Below are positions 44,839 through 54,447 of a stretch of 64,000 nucleotides of DNA, in pieces. Where the stretch lies: the NCBI GenBank assembly GCA_963707515.1, contig CAVPQI010000001.1:682001-746000 (forward strand). The letters are read 5' to 3'. How positions within the stretch are numbered: position 1 is the first letter of the stretch; every line of letters starts with the position of its first letter. The notes under the pieces are model-generated. The model searched no databases. It was not told the origin of the DNA and was given only the letters and a program-made list of their open reading frames with translations. The DNA is from Sva-07 sp963707515 (GTDB lineage: Bacteria > Actinomycetota > Acidimicrobiia > Acidimicrobiales > Ilumatobacteraceae). Position numbers and translations under genes: made by a program.

Positions 44839-46656
44839 ATGGGCGGCGACCAGGGACCAGCGAGCGCAGCGAGGCGGCTGACGTTGGCGACGAGCGGCGG
44901 TGAACCGGCGGCAGCGCGACCGTGGGCAGAGCAGGCCGGTGCGTTCGACGGCATGCGGGCGCTCTCCGACACGCTGCGACGGCTGCTCGACGCCGATCAC
45001 ACCGCCGTCGTCCTCCTCGACCTGCAACGTCGCGTGTGCATCGCCAACGACACCGCGCTGGCGCTGTTCGGGTGCGAGTCGATGGCCGACCTGCGGCCGG
45101 GCACCGGCCCCTACGCCCGCCTCCAGTCGGTGCTCGACCACGCGCCGCGCGACCTCGCCGAGGGCCAGATCAACGGCGTGTGGCAGGGCGACGTCGACCT
45201 CAGCGGGCCGTTGGGCGACGACTCGGTCCACCGGGCGACGGTCCTCGTCGATCGCGGCGATCCTGCTCGTCCGGGTGCCGGCGACGGTTTCATCGGGGTC
45301 GTCACCCACGACGTCACCTCGGTGCGCAACGAGGAGGCCCGGCTCCGTCACCGCGCCACCCACGACGTCCTGACCGGGCTCGCCAACCGCCGCCAGATCC
45401 TCGCCACGCTGACCCGCGCCGTCGGGCTGCAACGGCGCCGACCGGGCAGCGTGGCCACCGTCTTCGTCGATCTCGACCGCCTGAAGTACGTCAACGACGC
45501 CCTCGGGCACCAGATCGGCGACCGGCTCCTGGTGTCGGCGTCGCGGCGCCTGGCGGCGATCGTCCGCCCCAACGACGAGGTCGCCCGCATCGGCGGCGAC
45601 GAGTTCCTCGTGGTGTGCACCGACATCATCGACGAGGACGACGCGATGGAGATCGCCGAGCGCATCCGCAGTGCGCTCACCGGGCGGTTGCGGTTGCGGC
45701 AGCTCGATCTGTCGCTGTCGGTCAGCATCGGCGTCGCCATCGTCGACCCGACCGACGCCGAAGCGAGCGACGCGGCGATTGCCTCCGCCCTGGTCAGCAG
45801 CGCCGACACGGCGATGTACGAGGCGAAGAGCTCGGGGCGTGGACGCTCCGTGCTGTTCACCGCCGAGATGCAGACGGCGACCCGGGAGCGGACGCTGCTC
45901 GGCGCCGACCTGGCACGGGCGATCGACGACCGGTTGCTGACCGTCGAGTACCAACCGGTGTTCTCGGCGGTGACCGGCCGCACCGTCGGTGCGGAGGCGC
46001 TGGTGCGGTGGACGCACCCGACGCGCGGTGTGATCGACCCCGCCGACTTCGTCGCCATCGCCGAGCAGTCCGGCACGATCGGCAAGCTCGGCCAGTTCGT
46101 CCTCGAAGCGGCGATGCAACAGTTCCGACGGTGGCACGACCAGGCGGTCATCGACGACGACTTCGCCATCCACGTCAACGTGTCGTCGATCCAGCTGGCG
46201 AGCTCGTCGTTCGTCAGCCTCGTGATGTCGCTCGCCCACCGGCACGGGGTTCCCCACTCGGCGCTCGTCCTCGAGGCTCGTGAGGCGACGCTGCTCAGCC
46301 GCAACGAGGACGTCGACCGGACCGTGAAGGCGCTGCGCCGCCTCGGGGTGCGCCTCGCCATCGACAACTTCGGGACGGGCGTCAACGCCCTGACCGTGTT
46401 CGGCGAGGTCGGTGCCGACATCTTGAAGATCGACGCCTCGTCCGGCCTCGACTCCGGCGCCCTGGTGTCCGACACGCGGTTGCTCCGGGCGATCGTCGTG
46501 CTGGCGCACGCGCTCGAGCTGCAGGTCGTCGCCGAGCGGGTCAGCTCCGCCGAGCTCCTCGAACGGGTGCGCAACGCCGGCTGCGACCAGGTCCAGGGCA
46601 ACCTGCTGGCGCCGCCGGGTGCCGCCGGTTCGCTCGCCGCGTCGACGACGTTCTGA
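44839..46656 (+). CDS. GGDEF-EAL c-di-GMP protein with degenerate EAL
   Basis: From ATG 44839 this is a 605-residue protein: a PAS-like sensor (AVVLLDLQRRVCIANDTALALFGCES), a GGDEF domain with intact GGDEF (residues 252-256) and an RPND I-site, and an EAL domain with EAL (Glu386), NVSSIQL and KID. Usual DDFGTG is DNFGTG here and AEGVE is AERVS, so phosphodiesterase activity may be weak or lost. It may synthesise or bind c-di-GMP. TATTCT (44825-44830) lies 8 nt before this ATG, supporting a separate gene from the PEBP frame it is fused to in the assembly. Confidence 0.85.
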   Translation: MGGDQGPASAARRLTLATSGGEPAAARPWAEQAGAFDGMRALSDTLRRLLDADHTAVVLLDLQRRVCIANDTALALFGCESMADLRPGTGPYARLQSVLDHAPRDLAEGQINGVWQGDVDLSGPLGDDSVHRATVLVDRGDPARPGAGDGFIGVVTHDVTSVRNEEARLRHRATHDVLTGLANRRQILATLTRAVGLQRRRPGSVATVFVDLDRLKYVNDALGHQIGDRLLVSASRRLAAIVRPNDEVARIGGDEFLVVCTDIIDEDDAMEIAERIRSALTGRLRLRQLDLSLSVSIGVAIVDPTDAEASDAAIASALVSSADTAMYEAKSSGRGRSVLFTAEMQTATRERTLLGADLARAIDDRLLTVEYQPVFSAVTGRTVGAEALVRWTHPTRGVIDPADFVAIAEQSGTIGKLGQFVLEAAMQQFRRWHDQAVIDDDFAIHVNVSSIQLASSSFVSLVMSLAHRHGVPHSALVLEAREATLLSRNEDVDRTVKALRRLGVRLAIDNFGTGVNALTVFGEVGADILKIDASSGLDSGALVSDTRLLRAIVVLAHALELQVVAERVSSAELLERVRNAGCDQVQGNLLAPPGAAGSLAASTTF

Positions 46657-46692
46657 GCGAGCGCCGAGACGACCGCTCGGTACCCTGATCGA

Positions 46693-47646
46693 GTGCCGCT
46701 GCCGCCGCCACCTCCACCAGGCAACGCGGCGCCAGGCACCGGTCCGCTGGGCCCGCCGATGGCGCCGACATCGACACCGACCTGCCCACGCCATCCGGGG
46801 CGCGTCGCCGGACGGCGCTGCACCAGGTGCGGCCGCCCGGCGTGCGACGCCTGCCTGGTCCAGGCGAGCATCGGCAGCCAGTGCGTCGACTGTGTGAAAG
46901 CGGCGCAGCCCGACACGCGGACGCGGGCGCGGTACTGGTCGGCGCGCCAACCGCTGCTGGTCACGATGACGCTGATCGGCATCAACGTCGCCGTCTTCCT
47001 CCTCGTCCTGTTGATCTCGGGCGATCCGGCGGCCTTCACCGGCGGCGCCACCGACGTCCACCTGCAGCTCGGTCTGAGCCGCGACGTGCTGGCGGACCGC
47101 ATCGTCTGGCAGAGCTCGGAAGGTCTCTACGTGACCGAGCCCGACGGCTGGTACCGGCTGGTCACGTCGGGCTTCTTGCACTTCGGGATCATCCACCTGG
47201 CGTTCAACATGTACTTCTTGTGGATCCTCGGGCCGATGCTCGAACCGGCACTCGGCCGCGTGCAGTACCTGTTGCTGTACATGGCGTCACTGCTCGGTGG
47301 ATCGCTCGGTGTGGTGCTGATCGACGACGGCGGCATCTCGGCGGGCGCCTCGGGGGCGGTGTTCGGCCTGCTCGCTGCGGCCTTCGTGGGGTTGTGGCGG
47401 CGCGGCGTCAACCCGTTGACCACCGGTGTCGGCACGGCGTTGCTGCTCAACCTGTTCATCACGTTCGCCGTCTCGGGCATCTCGATCGGCGGCCACCTCG
47501 GAGGCGCCGCGGCGGGGGCGATCTGCGGGCTGGTGATGCTCGCCCCGCCGTACCAGCGCTTTCCCTCGTGGCTGTCGTATGCCACGCCGATCGCCGTCGG
47601 GCTGGGGAGCGTGATCGCCACGGTGGTGATCGTGTCGTCGGCATGA
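46693..47646 (+). CDS. Rhomboid intramembrane serine protease with B-box zinc finger
   Basis: The 317-residue protein opens with a Pro-rich segment and a B-box-type zinc finger (CPRHPGRVAGRRCTRCGRPACDACL, then CVDC). A rhomboid domain follows, with the helix HFGIIHLAFNMYFLW, catalytic GASGAVFG (Ser220) and the His helix GGHLGGAAAG (His268). Rhomboids cut transmembrane substrates within the membrane. TACCCT (46681-46686) is 6 nt before GTG 46693. The last base pairs overlap the GlpD start by 4 bp (ATGA). Confidence 0.93.
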   Translation: MPLPPPPPPGNAAPGTGPLGPPMAPTSTPTCPRHPGRVAGRRCTRCGRPACDACLVQASIGSQCVDCVKAAQPDTRTRARYWSARQPLLVTMTLIGINVAVFLLVLLISGDPAAFTGGATDVHLQLGLSRDVLADRIVWQSSEGLYVTEPDGWYRLVTSGFLHFGIIHLAFNMYFLWILGPMLEPALGRVQYLLLYMASLLGGSLGVVLIDDGGISAGASGAVFGLLAAAFVGLWRRGVNPLTTGVGTALLLNLFITFAVSGISIGGHLGGAAAGAICGLVMLAPPYQRFPSWLSYATPIAVGLGSVIATVVIVSSA

Positions 47647-49322
47647 CACTGCGCGACCGCCACCTCCAACGACTGCGCGAGGAGTCGTTCGACACGCTGG
47701 TGATCGGTGGCGGCATCAACGGTGCGGTCACGGCGGCTGCGCTGGCGGGGCGCGGAGCGTCGGTGGCGATCGTCGATCGGGGCGATTTCGCCCACTTCAC
47801 CAGCCAGGCCTCGTCGAACCTCGTGTGGGGCGGCTTCAAGTACCTCGAGAACTACGAGCTGCTGCTCGTCGCCAAGCTGTGCCGCTCGCGCAACCGGCTG
47901 ATGAAGGCGTACCCGGACAACATCCGCGAGATCGGCTTCCTGGCCACGCTCGACTCGACGTCGCCGTACACGCCGTGGTTCGCCGGGCTCGGCTCGCTCG
48001 CCTACTGGGTGATCGGCATGTTCGGGACGACGCGGCCGCGTGTGCTGCGGCCGGAGGTGATCGAGCGCGACGAACCGGTCGTCGACACGTCGAACGCCCT
48101 CGGCGGGATCGAGTACTACGACGGGCTGCTCGTCGACAACGACGCCCGGTTCGTCTTCTCCTTCGTCCGGGCAGCGCTCGACGCGGGTGCCTCAGCGGCC
48201 AACTACGTCGAGGTCGTCTCGGCCGAGCGTCACGACGGCCGGTGGCGGGTGACGCTGCGCGACCGTGAACGTGACGAGCTGTTGACCACCACGGCGTCGA
48301 CGATCGTCAACGCCGCGGGGCCGTTCGTCGACGAGCTCAACGAGGGGTGGGGCCTGTCGACCGACCACCGGATCGTCTATTCCAAGGGCGTCCACCTCGT
48401 CGTGCCGCGGCTGACCACGGCCGAACACCATCGGGTGCTCGCCTTCTTCGACGACAGCCAGCGCCTGTTCTACGTGATCCCGATGGGACGCCGGTCCGTC
48501 ATCGGCACCACCGACACGCGCGTCGACACGCCGTTCACCGAGGTCACCGCCGACGACGTCGCGTTCCTGCTGGAGCAGATCAACGCCCGGCTCGATCTGC
48601 CGGCGCCGCTCACGGCGAACGACGTCATCGCCGCCCGCACGGGCGTCCGTCCGCTCGTCGTCGCCCGACAGGGCAGCGACCAGTCCGACGTCGACTGGAC
48701 GAAGTTGAGCCGCAAGCACGCCATCGAGACCGACCTGGCGATGGGCGTGGTCACGGTGTTCGGCGGCAAGTTGACCGACTGCCTGAACGTCGGCGAGGAG
48801 GTCGCCGCAGCGATCGAGTCGCTGGGCGTGCCGCTCGAGCCGGACCTCGGGAACTGGTACGGCGAACCGGCACGGGCGACCCGCGACGAGTTCTACCGCC
48901 AGGCCCGCCTCATGCAGCTCGACGCCTACCGCACCAAGGCCGACACGGAGCCGCTCACCGACCGCCTGTGGCGCCGCTACGGGCGGCGGGCGTTCTCGAT
49001 GCTCGAGGCGATCCGCGCCGATCCGCGAATGGCAGAGGACGTGATGGGCTCGGCGGACTACCTGCGCATCGAGCTGTACTCGGCGGCGCGCTCGGAGATG
49101 GTGACGCGGCTCGAGGACTTCATGCACCGCCGCTCGAAGATCGACCTCGTCGTCCGCGACGACGACATCGCCGCCTCGCCGGGTCTGGCGGAGGTCGCCC
49201 ACATCCTGTTCGGCGCCGATGCCGAGCGCCGCCTCGCCGAGTACTTCGGCGGCGATGGCACCGACTCCGACGCGATCCCCTCGGCCGTGCGCGCCGGCCT
49301 GGCCGACCTCGGGAACGGCTGA
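47643..49322 (+). CDS. glpD: FAD-dependent glycerol-3-phosphate dehydrogenase
   Basis: A 559-residue GlpD: N-terminal FAD motif FDTLVIGGGINGAVTAAALAGRGASVAIVDRGDFAHFTSQASSNLVWGGFKYL (the characteristic SS-x-x-x-W-GG), INAAGPFVDEL-type VNAAGPFVDELN, IGTTDT and GVRPLV, with FGGKLTDCLNVGEE near the C-terminal domain. It oxidises glycerol-3-phosphate to DHAP and feeds electrons to quinone. It is co-translated with the rhomboid gene; the MtfA-like peptidase follows 4 nt later, so the three genes form an operon. Confidence 0.94.
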   Translation: MTLRDRHLQRLREESFDTLVIGGGINGAVTAAALAGRGASVAIVDRGDFAHFTSQASSNLVWGGFKYLENYELLLVAKLCRSRNRLMKAYPDNIREIGFLATLDSTSPYTPWFAGLGSLAYWVIGMFGTTRPRVLRPEVIERDEPVVDTSNALGGIEYYDGLLVDNDARFVFSFVRAALDAGASAANYVEVVSAERHDGRWRVTLRDRERDELLTTTASTIVNAAGPFVDELNEGWGLSTDHRIVYSKGVHLVVPRLTTAEHHRVLAFFDDSQRLFYVIPMGRRSVIGTTDTRVDTPFTEVTADDVAFLLEQINARLDLPAPLTANDVIAARTGVRPLVVARQGSDQSDVDWTKLSRKHAIETDLAMGVVTVFGGKLTDCLNVGEEVAAAIESLGVPLEPDLGNWYGEPARATRDEFYRQARLMQLDAYRTKADTEPLTDRLWRRYGRRAFSMLEAIRADPRMAEDVMGSADYLRIELYSAARSEMVTRLEDFMHRRSKIDLVVRDDDIAASPGLAEVAHILFGADAERRLAEYFGGDGTDSDAIPSAVRAGLADLGNG

Positions 49323-49325
49323 ACG

Positions 49326-50126
49326 TTGTCCGGTCCGTTTGCCCGGTGGTTGTCGGCGCGTCGCACGGCGCGGACGCCGCACTTCGACGAGGCGTGGCGC
49401 CCGGTGCTGCAACGCGGCTTCGAGCACTGGCACCACCTCACGCCGTCGGAGACGGAGCGGATGGAGATGCTCGTCGCCCGGATGGTGCACGGCACCAACT
49501 TCGAGGCGGCGAGTGGCTTCGAGCTCACCGACGAGATCATCGTCCTGATCGCCGCCCAGGCGTCGATGCTGCTGCTCGGCCTGGAGCTCGACGAGTACCC
49601 GACGCTGACCTCGGTGATCGTCCATCCGTCGACGGTCCGGCTGCGTGGCGAGTACGGCGTCGGTGGCGGTGCGGTGCGCTCGTCCGGCGTGCAGACGCTC
49701 GCCGGCCAGGCGCACTACCGCGGTCCGGTCGTGTTGTCGTGGTCGGCCGCTCGGCGCGGCGCCCGCTTTCCTGCCGGCGGGCAGAACGTCGTCTACCACG
49801 AGTTCGCCCACCAGCTCGACATGCTCGACGGCATCACCGACGGCACCCCGCCACTCGGCGACGACGAGGCGGCCCGCCAGCGCTGGGTGGAGGTGTGCAC
49901 CGCCGCCTACGACACCGTGCGCGCCGAGGGATCGCCGGTGCTGCGTGACTATGCCGGCACCAACCCCGCCGAGTTCTTTGCCGTCGCCACCGAGGTCTTC
50001 TTCAACCGGCCGGTCGACCTGCGCGAGCACGAGCCGGCGCTCTACGACGAGCTGGTGGGCTTCTACCACCAGGATCCAGCGACGCGGGTGACGCCCGAGG
50101 AGGGCGACGTCGTCACCGCGACATAG
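49326..50126 (+). CDS. mtfA: MtfA/M90-family zinc peptidase
   Basis: The 266-residue protein has the zinc-binding VVYHEFAHQLDMLDG (His158, His162) and AEFFAVATEVFF, which supplies the glutamate ligand in this family. DEYPTLTSVIVHPS upstream is also typical of MtfA. In E. coli MtfA regulates the glucose PTS; the role in actinobacteria is unclear. TTG 49326 is 4 nt after the glpD stop, placing it at the end of the rhomboid-glpD-mtfA operon. Confidence 0.88.
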   Translation: MSGPFARWLSARRTARTPHFDEAWRPVLQRGFEHWHHLTPSETERMEMLVARMVHGTNFEAASGFELTDEIIVLIAAQASMLLLGLELDEYPTLTSVIVHPSTVRLRGEYGVGGGAVRSSGVQTLAGQAHYRGPVVLSWSAARRGARFPAGGQNVVYHEFAHQLDMLDGITDGTPPLGDDEAARQRWVEVCTAAYDTVRAEGSPVLRDYAGTNPAEFFAVATEVFFNRPVDLREHEPALYDELVGFYHQDPATRVTPEEGDVVTAT

Positions 50127-50141
50127 CCGTCTCCGAGCCCG

Positions 50142-50650
50142 TCACGCGCCGGGGCTGCGACGTACCCAGATGTCCTCGCCCTCGTCGTCGCGCTCGCCGG
50201 TGATGACGAATCCGGCGGCGGTGGCGACACCCGCGAGGCGGCATGGTCGGGGTGGATGTGGGCGTACAGCTCGGCGACGCCGATCGACTGCAGCCAGTCG
50301 CACATCGCCGACGCCGCTTCGCGTGCGTACCCGCGTCCCTGCGCCGCCGCGCCGATCACCCAGGCGACATCACCGACGCCGCCGGTGATGCTCGCCTGCA
50401 CGAAGCCCGCCGCGGACCCGTCGTGCGTGCGGACGATCCAGTTGAACCACTGCTCGTCCGGCTCCGGGCTCCCGGCCGTCTGTGCCGCGTAGCGCCGCCC
50501 GAGGTCGGCGAGCGACGGCGCAGTTCCGCCCGTGAACCGGTACAGGTCGGGCGACGCCAACACGTCGACCATCGGTGCGGCGTCGTCGGTCCGCAACGGG
50601 TCGAGACGGAGGCGTTCGGTCGTCAGCGGCGCCGTCGGCGTGCTGTTCAC
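50142..50650 (-). CDS. RimJ/RimL-type GNAT acetyltransferase, one frameshift
   Basis: TTERLRLDPLRTDDAAPMVDVLASPDLYRFTGG is the family opening. VAWVIGAAAQGRGYAREAASAMCDWL is the acetyl-CoA motif, and IHPDHAAS leads to the usual C-terminal hairpin. A shift near 50238 scrambles the last 35 residues; the restored tail is GVATAAGFVITGERDDEGEDIWVRRSPGA. GTG 50650 has ACACTA (minus TAGTGT, 50658-50663) 7 nt upstream. It is convergent with mtfA, only 15 bp apart. Substrate unknown. Confidence 0.85.
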
Positions 50651-50696
50651 CGCGACGACACTACGCCCCTGCCCGATTCGCTCGCTGCGCCCGCGA

Positions 50697-51342
50697 TCAG
50701 GGCTGAGGCGGGACGTAGAAGGCGGTGGTCGCGGCGACCGCGGCAGCGGCGGTCTCCGCCGATGCTCCCGACGCCGCGTACGCCTCGCCCCAGGCCTCGC
50801 TGCTCGCGGTCATGCCACGGCGGACCTCCGGATCGCGATCCATCTCCTCCGGCGTGCCGCGCTCGACGCCGTCGAGGTGTGCGGCGAGTCCGACCAGGCT
50901 GAGATCCCAGCCGACGCCGACCGCTCCCGGGCCGAACTGGTCCCAGAACTCCGGCGGGACGACGGCGATGTGCTCCAGCTCGAGCGTCGTCTCGTCGTCG
51001 CCCGTCGCCACCAGCCGGACCGTCACGGTGGAGGCGTCGGCCGGGCCCTGCTCCTCGTGGGGCGGGTTCCACGTGACGACCAGCTCGGTCGGCGGGCGGC
51101 AGGTGCGGATGTCACCGCTGGCGTTGCCCTCCAGCGAGTACGTGCCGCCTTCGCGCAGATCGCCGCTGATCGGCAGGAACCAGCGGGCGATGCGCTCGGG
51201 GCTGGTGATCGCATCCCACACATCGTCGATGCCGGCCGGGTACGTCCGCCGCAGCGTGACGGTGTGCGCCGGTCCGGCGGGCAGCGTGCCGCTGCCGACG
51301 GCAGCGGGTCACGGCGCCGATCTCGTCGATCAAGTCTTTCAT
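50697..51342 (-). CDS. SRPBCC (AHSA1-like) protein, one frameshift
   Basis: The N-terminus MKDLIDEIGAVTR is separated by a shift near 51302 from the body VWDAITSPERIARWFLPISGDLREGGTYSLEGN, ELVVTWNPPHEEQGP and TTLELEHIAVVPPEFW. This is the AHSA1/START-like (SRPBCC) fold with a hydrophobic cavity, usually paired with an ArsR repressor, exactly as here. Its start is 22 bp after the ArsR stop. A ligand-binding or signal-transfer role is inferred from the family. Confidence 0.85.
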
Positions 51343-51364
51343 GTCGTGCTCCTCGTGTGTCGGG

Positions 51365-51706
51365 TCAGGTGGGGGTGGTGGTGCGCCGCGACCGCGTGCC
51401 GCGTGCCAGCTCGGTTCCGAGTGCGTCGAGACGCTGCTCCCATGAGCGGCGCAGGCCGGCGATCCACGCCTCGACGTCGGCCAGGGCGGCCGGCTCGACG
51501 GCGTACAACCGCCGGGTCCCACTCGGTCGCACCGTGGCGAAGCCGTGCTCGCGCAGCACACGCAGGTGCTGCGAAACCGCCGGCTGGCTGATGCCGAACT
51601 CGTCGCGCACGACCTCGGTCACCGCGCCGGCGGACTGCTCACCTTCGGCCAGCAGCTCCAGGATCCGGCGACGCACGGGATCGCCGAGCACGTCGAACGC
51701 TTCCAC
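51365..51706 (-). CDS. ArsR-family repressor
   Basis: The 113-residue winged-helix protein has VLGDPVRRRILELLAEGEQSAGAVTEVVRDEFGISQPAVSQHLRVLREHGFATVR, a complete ArsR DNA-binding domain, then a short helix. No cysteine metal site (CxC) is present, so it is the non-metal type that pairs with SRPBCC proteins. It is the first gene of a two-gene operon. GTG 51706 sits 6 nt after the predicted -10. Confidence 0.92.
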   Translation of the reverse strand: MEAFDVLGDPVRRRILELLAEGEQSAGAVTEVVRDEFGISQPAVSQHLRVLREHGFATVRPSGTRRLYAVEPAALADVEAWIAGLRRSWEQRLDALGTELARGTRSRRTTTPT

Positions 51707-51712
51707 CGGTTC

Positions 51713-51756
51713 ATTGTTTCAGGTTTTACTTATATTCGTCAAGCCTGATATTCGTC
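51713..51756 (-). promoter_or_regulatory. ArsR promoter in an AT-rich island
   Basis: On the minus strand TTGACG (51737-51742), an 18-bp spacer and AACAAT (51713-51718) lie 6 nt before the ArsR start codon. ATATTCGTC occurs twice, at 51732-51740 and 51748-51756 (plus-strand reading), overlapping and upstream of the -35. This AT-rich patch is unusual in the GC-rich window and is a likely ArsR operator. Confidence 0.55.
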
Positions 51757-51829
51757 CAGCCCGAGACGTCGGTGATGACCCACTCGTCACCCGGCAACCC
51801 CGTCACACCCGTGGCGTACGTTTGTTCGT

Positions 51830-53157
51830 ATGGATCCGATCGCCATCCCCTCACCCGCCGAGGTGGCCGGGCTGTCGGGCGCCGAGCTGGATCGAGCGTT
51901 GGTGGAGCTCGAGTCGGCGCGCCGGCGCCTCGAGGCGGCGTACGTGGCCGTCATCGATCGCGCCGATGCCACTCGCCGCTTCGAGCCCGACGGGCACGCC
52001 TCCGTTCGCGGCTGGGTCGTCGCCCTCACGGATTCCGCCCCGCCGGAGACGCAGCGGCGGCTGCAGACGATGCGCGCCCTGCGCGAGTTGCCCGAGGTCG
52101 CCGAGTCCCTCGCCACCGCGGGCATCGGCGTCGACCACGCCCGCGAGATCGCCAAGCTCCACGCCAATCCACGTCTCCGCGACCTGGTCGTCGATGGCGA
52201 CGACCGATTGGTGCGCCATGCACATCGCGGCTTCCACCACCTCGCCGACGTGCTCGTCCGCTGGGCGCAGTTCGGTGACCCCGATGGCGCCCGACGCCGA
52301 CATGACGACGTCGATCGCGACCGCGACGCCGTCGCCTTCGAGCGCGACGGCGTCGTCCACCTCCACGCCCGCTGCGGCACCGCCCAGGGCGCCGCACTGT
52401 TGGAGATCTTCGATCGCCAGTGCGACGCCGAGTTCCTCGGCGACTGGGAGGCGGCCAAGGCCGAGTACGGCAATTCGGTGCACCCCGGCCTGTTGGCCCG
52501 CACCGACGCCCAGCGCCGGCTCGACGCCCTCGTGCACCTGATCGACCGCGGGGTGGCAGCGCCGCCGGACGCCCGCCTCCCCGAGCCGATCGTCGACCTG
52601 GTGATCACCAAGGCCGACTACGACGCCGAGCTCGCTCGGCTGATCACTGGCGCCGTGCCCGAACGAGCGGCCGTCGACGACATCGACGAACACCGCTGCG
52701 AGACGTCGACGGGGATCCCCCTCGACCCCACCGCCGTGGTGCTGGCATCCCTCACCGGCTGGATCCGGCGGGTCGTCGTCGACGACACCGGGCGCGTCAT
52801 CGACCTCGGCCACAAGCGCCGCTTCACGGGTGGCGCCCGGATCGCCGTGCATCTCGGCGACGGTCGGCGATGTATCTGGCCCGGCTGCGGGCGCAACTCA
52901 CACCGGAACCACATCGATCACACCGCGAGTACGCCCGGGGCGGTGCGACACGCCCCGACAACGGCGGCCCTGCATGCGGCCGCCACAACCACCACAAGCA
53001 ACACGGCTACCTGGCCCACCGCGACGCCGACGGCACCTGGCACATCCGCCGCCCCGACGGCAGCGAGCTCACCCGCCCGGCCGTCGCCTCACCGCCCGAT
53101 CCGGGGGTACCGACGTCCGTCACATGCGGAATGAGCTGGTGGGACGGGTCGTTGTAG
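51830..53157 (+). CDS. DUF222-HNH endonuclease-like protein (13E12 type), one frameshift
   Basis: The N-terminal half is DUF222-like (helical: LSGAELDRALVELESARRRLEAAYVAVIDRADATRRFEPDGHASVRGW), with the central HARCGTAQGAALLEIFDRQ. The HNH motif is RRCIWPGCGRNSHRNHIDH followed, after a shift near 52935, by GGPACGRHNHHKQHGY. These proteins are multicopy in mycobacteria and relatives (13E12 family); their biological role is unsettled. TACGTT (51817-51822) is 7 nt before the ATG. Confidence 0.88.
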
Positions 53158-53223
53158 GAGGGCAGCAGGAGACGGGCCCGGCTTCCGGGCAACCCTGTCA
53201 CACCGTCTCGTCAGGATGAAGAC

Positions 53224-53433
53224 ATGAGCAACGCCACCACCTCCCGCCTCGCCGAGCGGCCGGCCAACGGTCGTGCCGGATCCTCCACCGAGCAGTTGAC
53301 GCTGCTGCCCAGCAGCGAGGTCAGCACCCGCTTCCTGATCAACAAGGAGACCCACGAGCGCGGCCTCCGCCACATCGCCGAGATCCGCCAGATCCTCGCC
53401 GGTCGCACCGACGATCACCGTCGGGCGGCCTGA
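53224..53433 (+). CDS. Small hypothetical protein
   Basis: A 69-residue product beginning MSNATTSRLAERPANG. The N-terminal half is Ser/Gly-rich and disordered-looking. The C-terminal half is a single helix (RFLINKETHERGLRHIAEIRQILAGR) that could mediate protein contact. An AGGATGAAG ribosome-site-like stretch precedes the ATG. The stop is immediately adjacent to the stop of the convergent LLM gene. No family is recognised. Confidence 0.55.
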   Translation: MSNATTSRLAERPANGRAGSSTEQLTLLPSSEVSTRFLINKETHERGLRHIAEIRQILAGRTDDHRRAA

Positions 53434-54425
53434 TCAGCCGGCGGACGGCGACAGGTCGGTCACGGCCTGCCAGTAGTCGAGCTCGGGATCGAGCGTCATG
53501 ATCGCCAGCGAGCGTCGTCGTCACGCCGTTGTCGATGTAGCGCTGCGATCTGCTCCCGGCAGTCCGCCGGCGAGCCGTGCACGATCAGCTCGTCGACGAC
53601 CGAGTCGGGGATCGCCGCCAGCGCGGCCTTGCGGTCGCCGGCCTTCCAGGCGTCCCACATGCGGCCTGCAGCTGCGTCGCCCCGGCCGAGCCACTCGTGG
53701 AACGCGGCGTAGACCGGCACGTTGAGGTAGGCGGCGATGGCGAACCGGCCGCCTGGCCGCACCGCGTCGGCGTCCTCGCTCGGGCACACGAAGATGCGGG
53801 CGCACGATCTCCGGTCGTCGCCGCCGGCGGCGTCGCGCACGACCGGGACCACCTTGCCACGTCGTCGGCCGACAGCCAGTTGATGATCGCGCCGTCGCCC
53901 TCGCGACCGGCCAGGCGCAGCATGCCCTCGCGCAGCGCGGCCACGAGGATCGGCGGCTGCTCGGGCCGGACGCCCGAGCCGGAAGCCCTCGCACCGCGAA
54001 CGTGTCGTACGTCTGCGTCGACCTTCTCGCCGCGTGAGCGCGTCGCGCAGGAAGCGCACGATGTCGCGGACCCGCTGGTACGGCTCCTCGAACGGGATGC
54101 CGTTCCAGCGCTCGACGATCACGTTGCGACGACGAGCCGATGCCGAGCGCGAACCGGCCCGGCGCGGCGTCGGCCATCGAGGCGACCGCTCTGGGCGAAG
54201 CACGCCGGGGCCCGCGTGTAGGCGGGCACGATCGCCGTGCCGAGCCGCAGGCGGGGCTCCCACGCCGCCGCCAGCGCCAGCGGGGTGAAGGCGTCGGCGC
54301 CGTCGGACTCGGCCGACCAGACGTCGGTGTAGCCGAGGTCGGCGAGCTCGGCCAGCCGCGTCGCGCTGGGCGTGCAGCGGGCCGGGGAGCGGGACGGTCA
54401 TGCCGGGGCGGATCGGCAGCGTCAT
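53434..54425 (-). CDS. LLM-class F420-dependent oxidoreductase, heavily frameshifted
   Basis: Pieces spread over three frames: MTLPIRPGMTVPLPGPLH, FALGIGSSS-type AAPGRFALGIGSS, VERWNGIPFEEPYQRVRDIVRFLRDAL, REGMLRLAGREGDGAIINWLSADDV, RIFVCPSEDADAV, AFHEWLGRG, VVDELIVHGSPADCREQIAAL and finally MTLDPELDYWQAVTDLSPSAG. This is the usual order of an F420-dependent luciferase-like enzyme of the fatty-acid or steroid degradation type. More than eight single-base shifts occur. It is 22 bp downstream of the thioesterase gene, on the same strand. Confidence 0.75.
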
Positions 54426-54447
54426 GCCGCCGACACTTCGGCACCGG

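Noticed and set aside
51830..53157. DUF222-HNH gene as a homing endonuclease or mobile element
   Set aside because: No intron, intein or inverted-repeat borders are seen; it sits in an ordinary intergenic setting with its own promoter.
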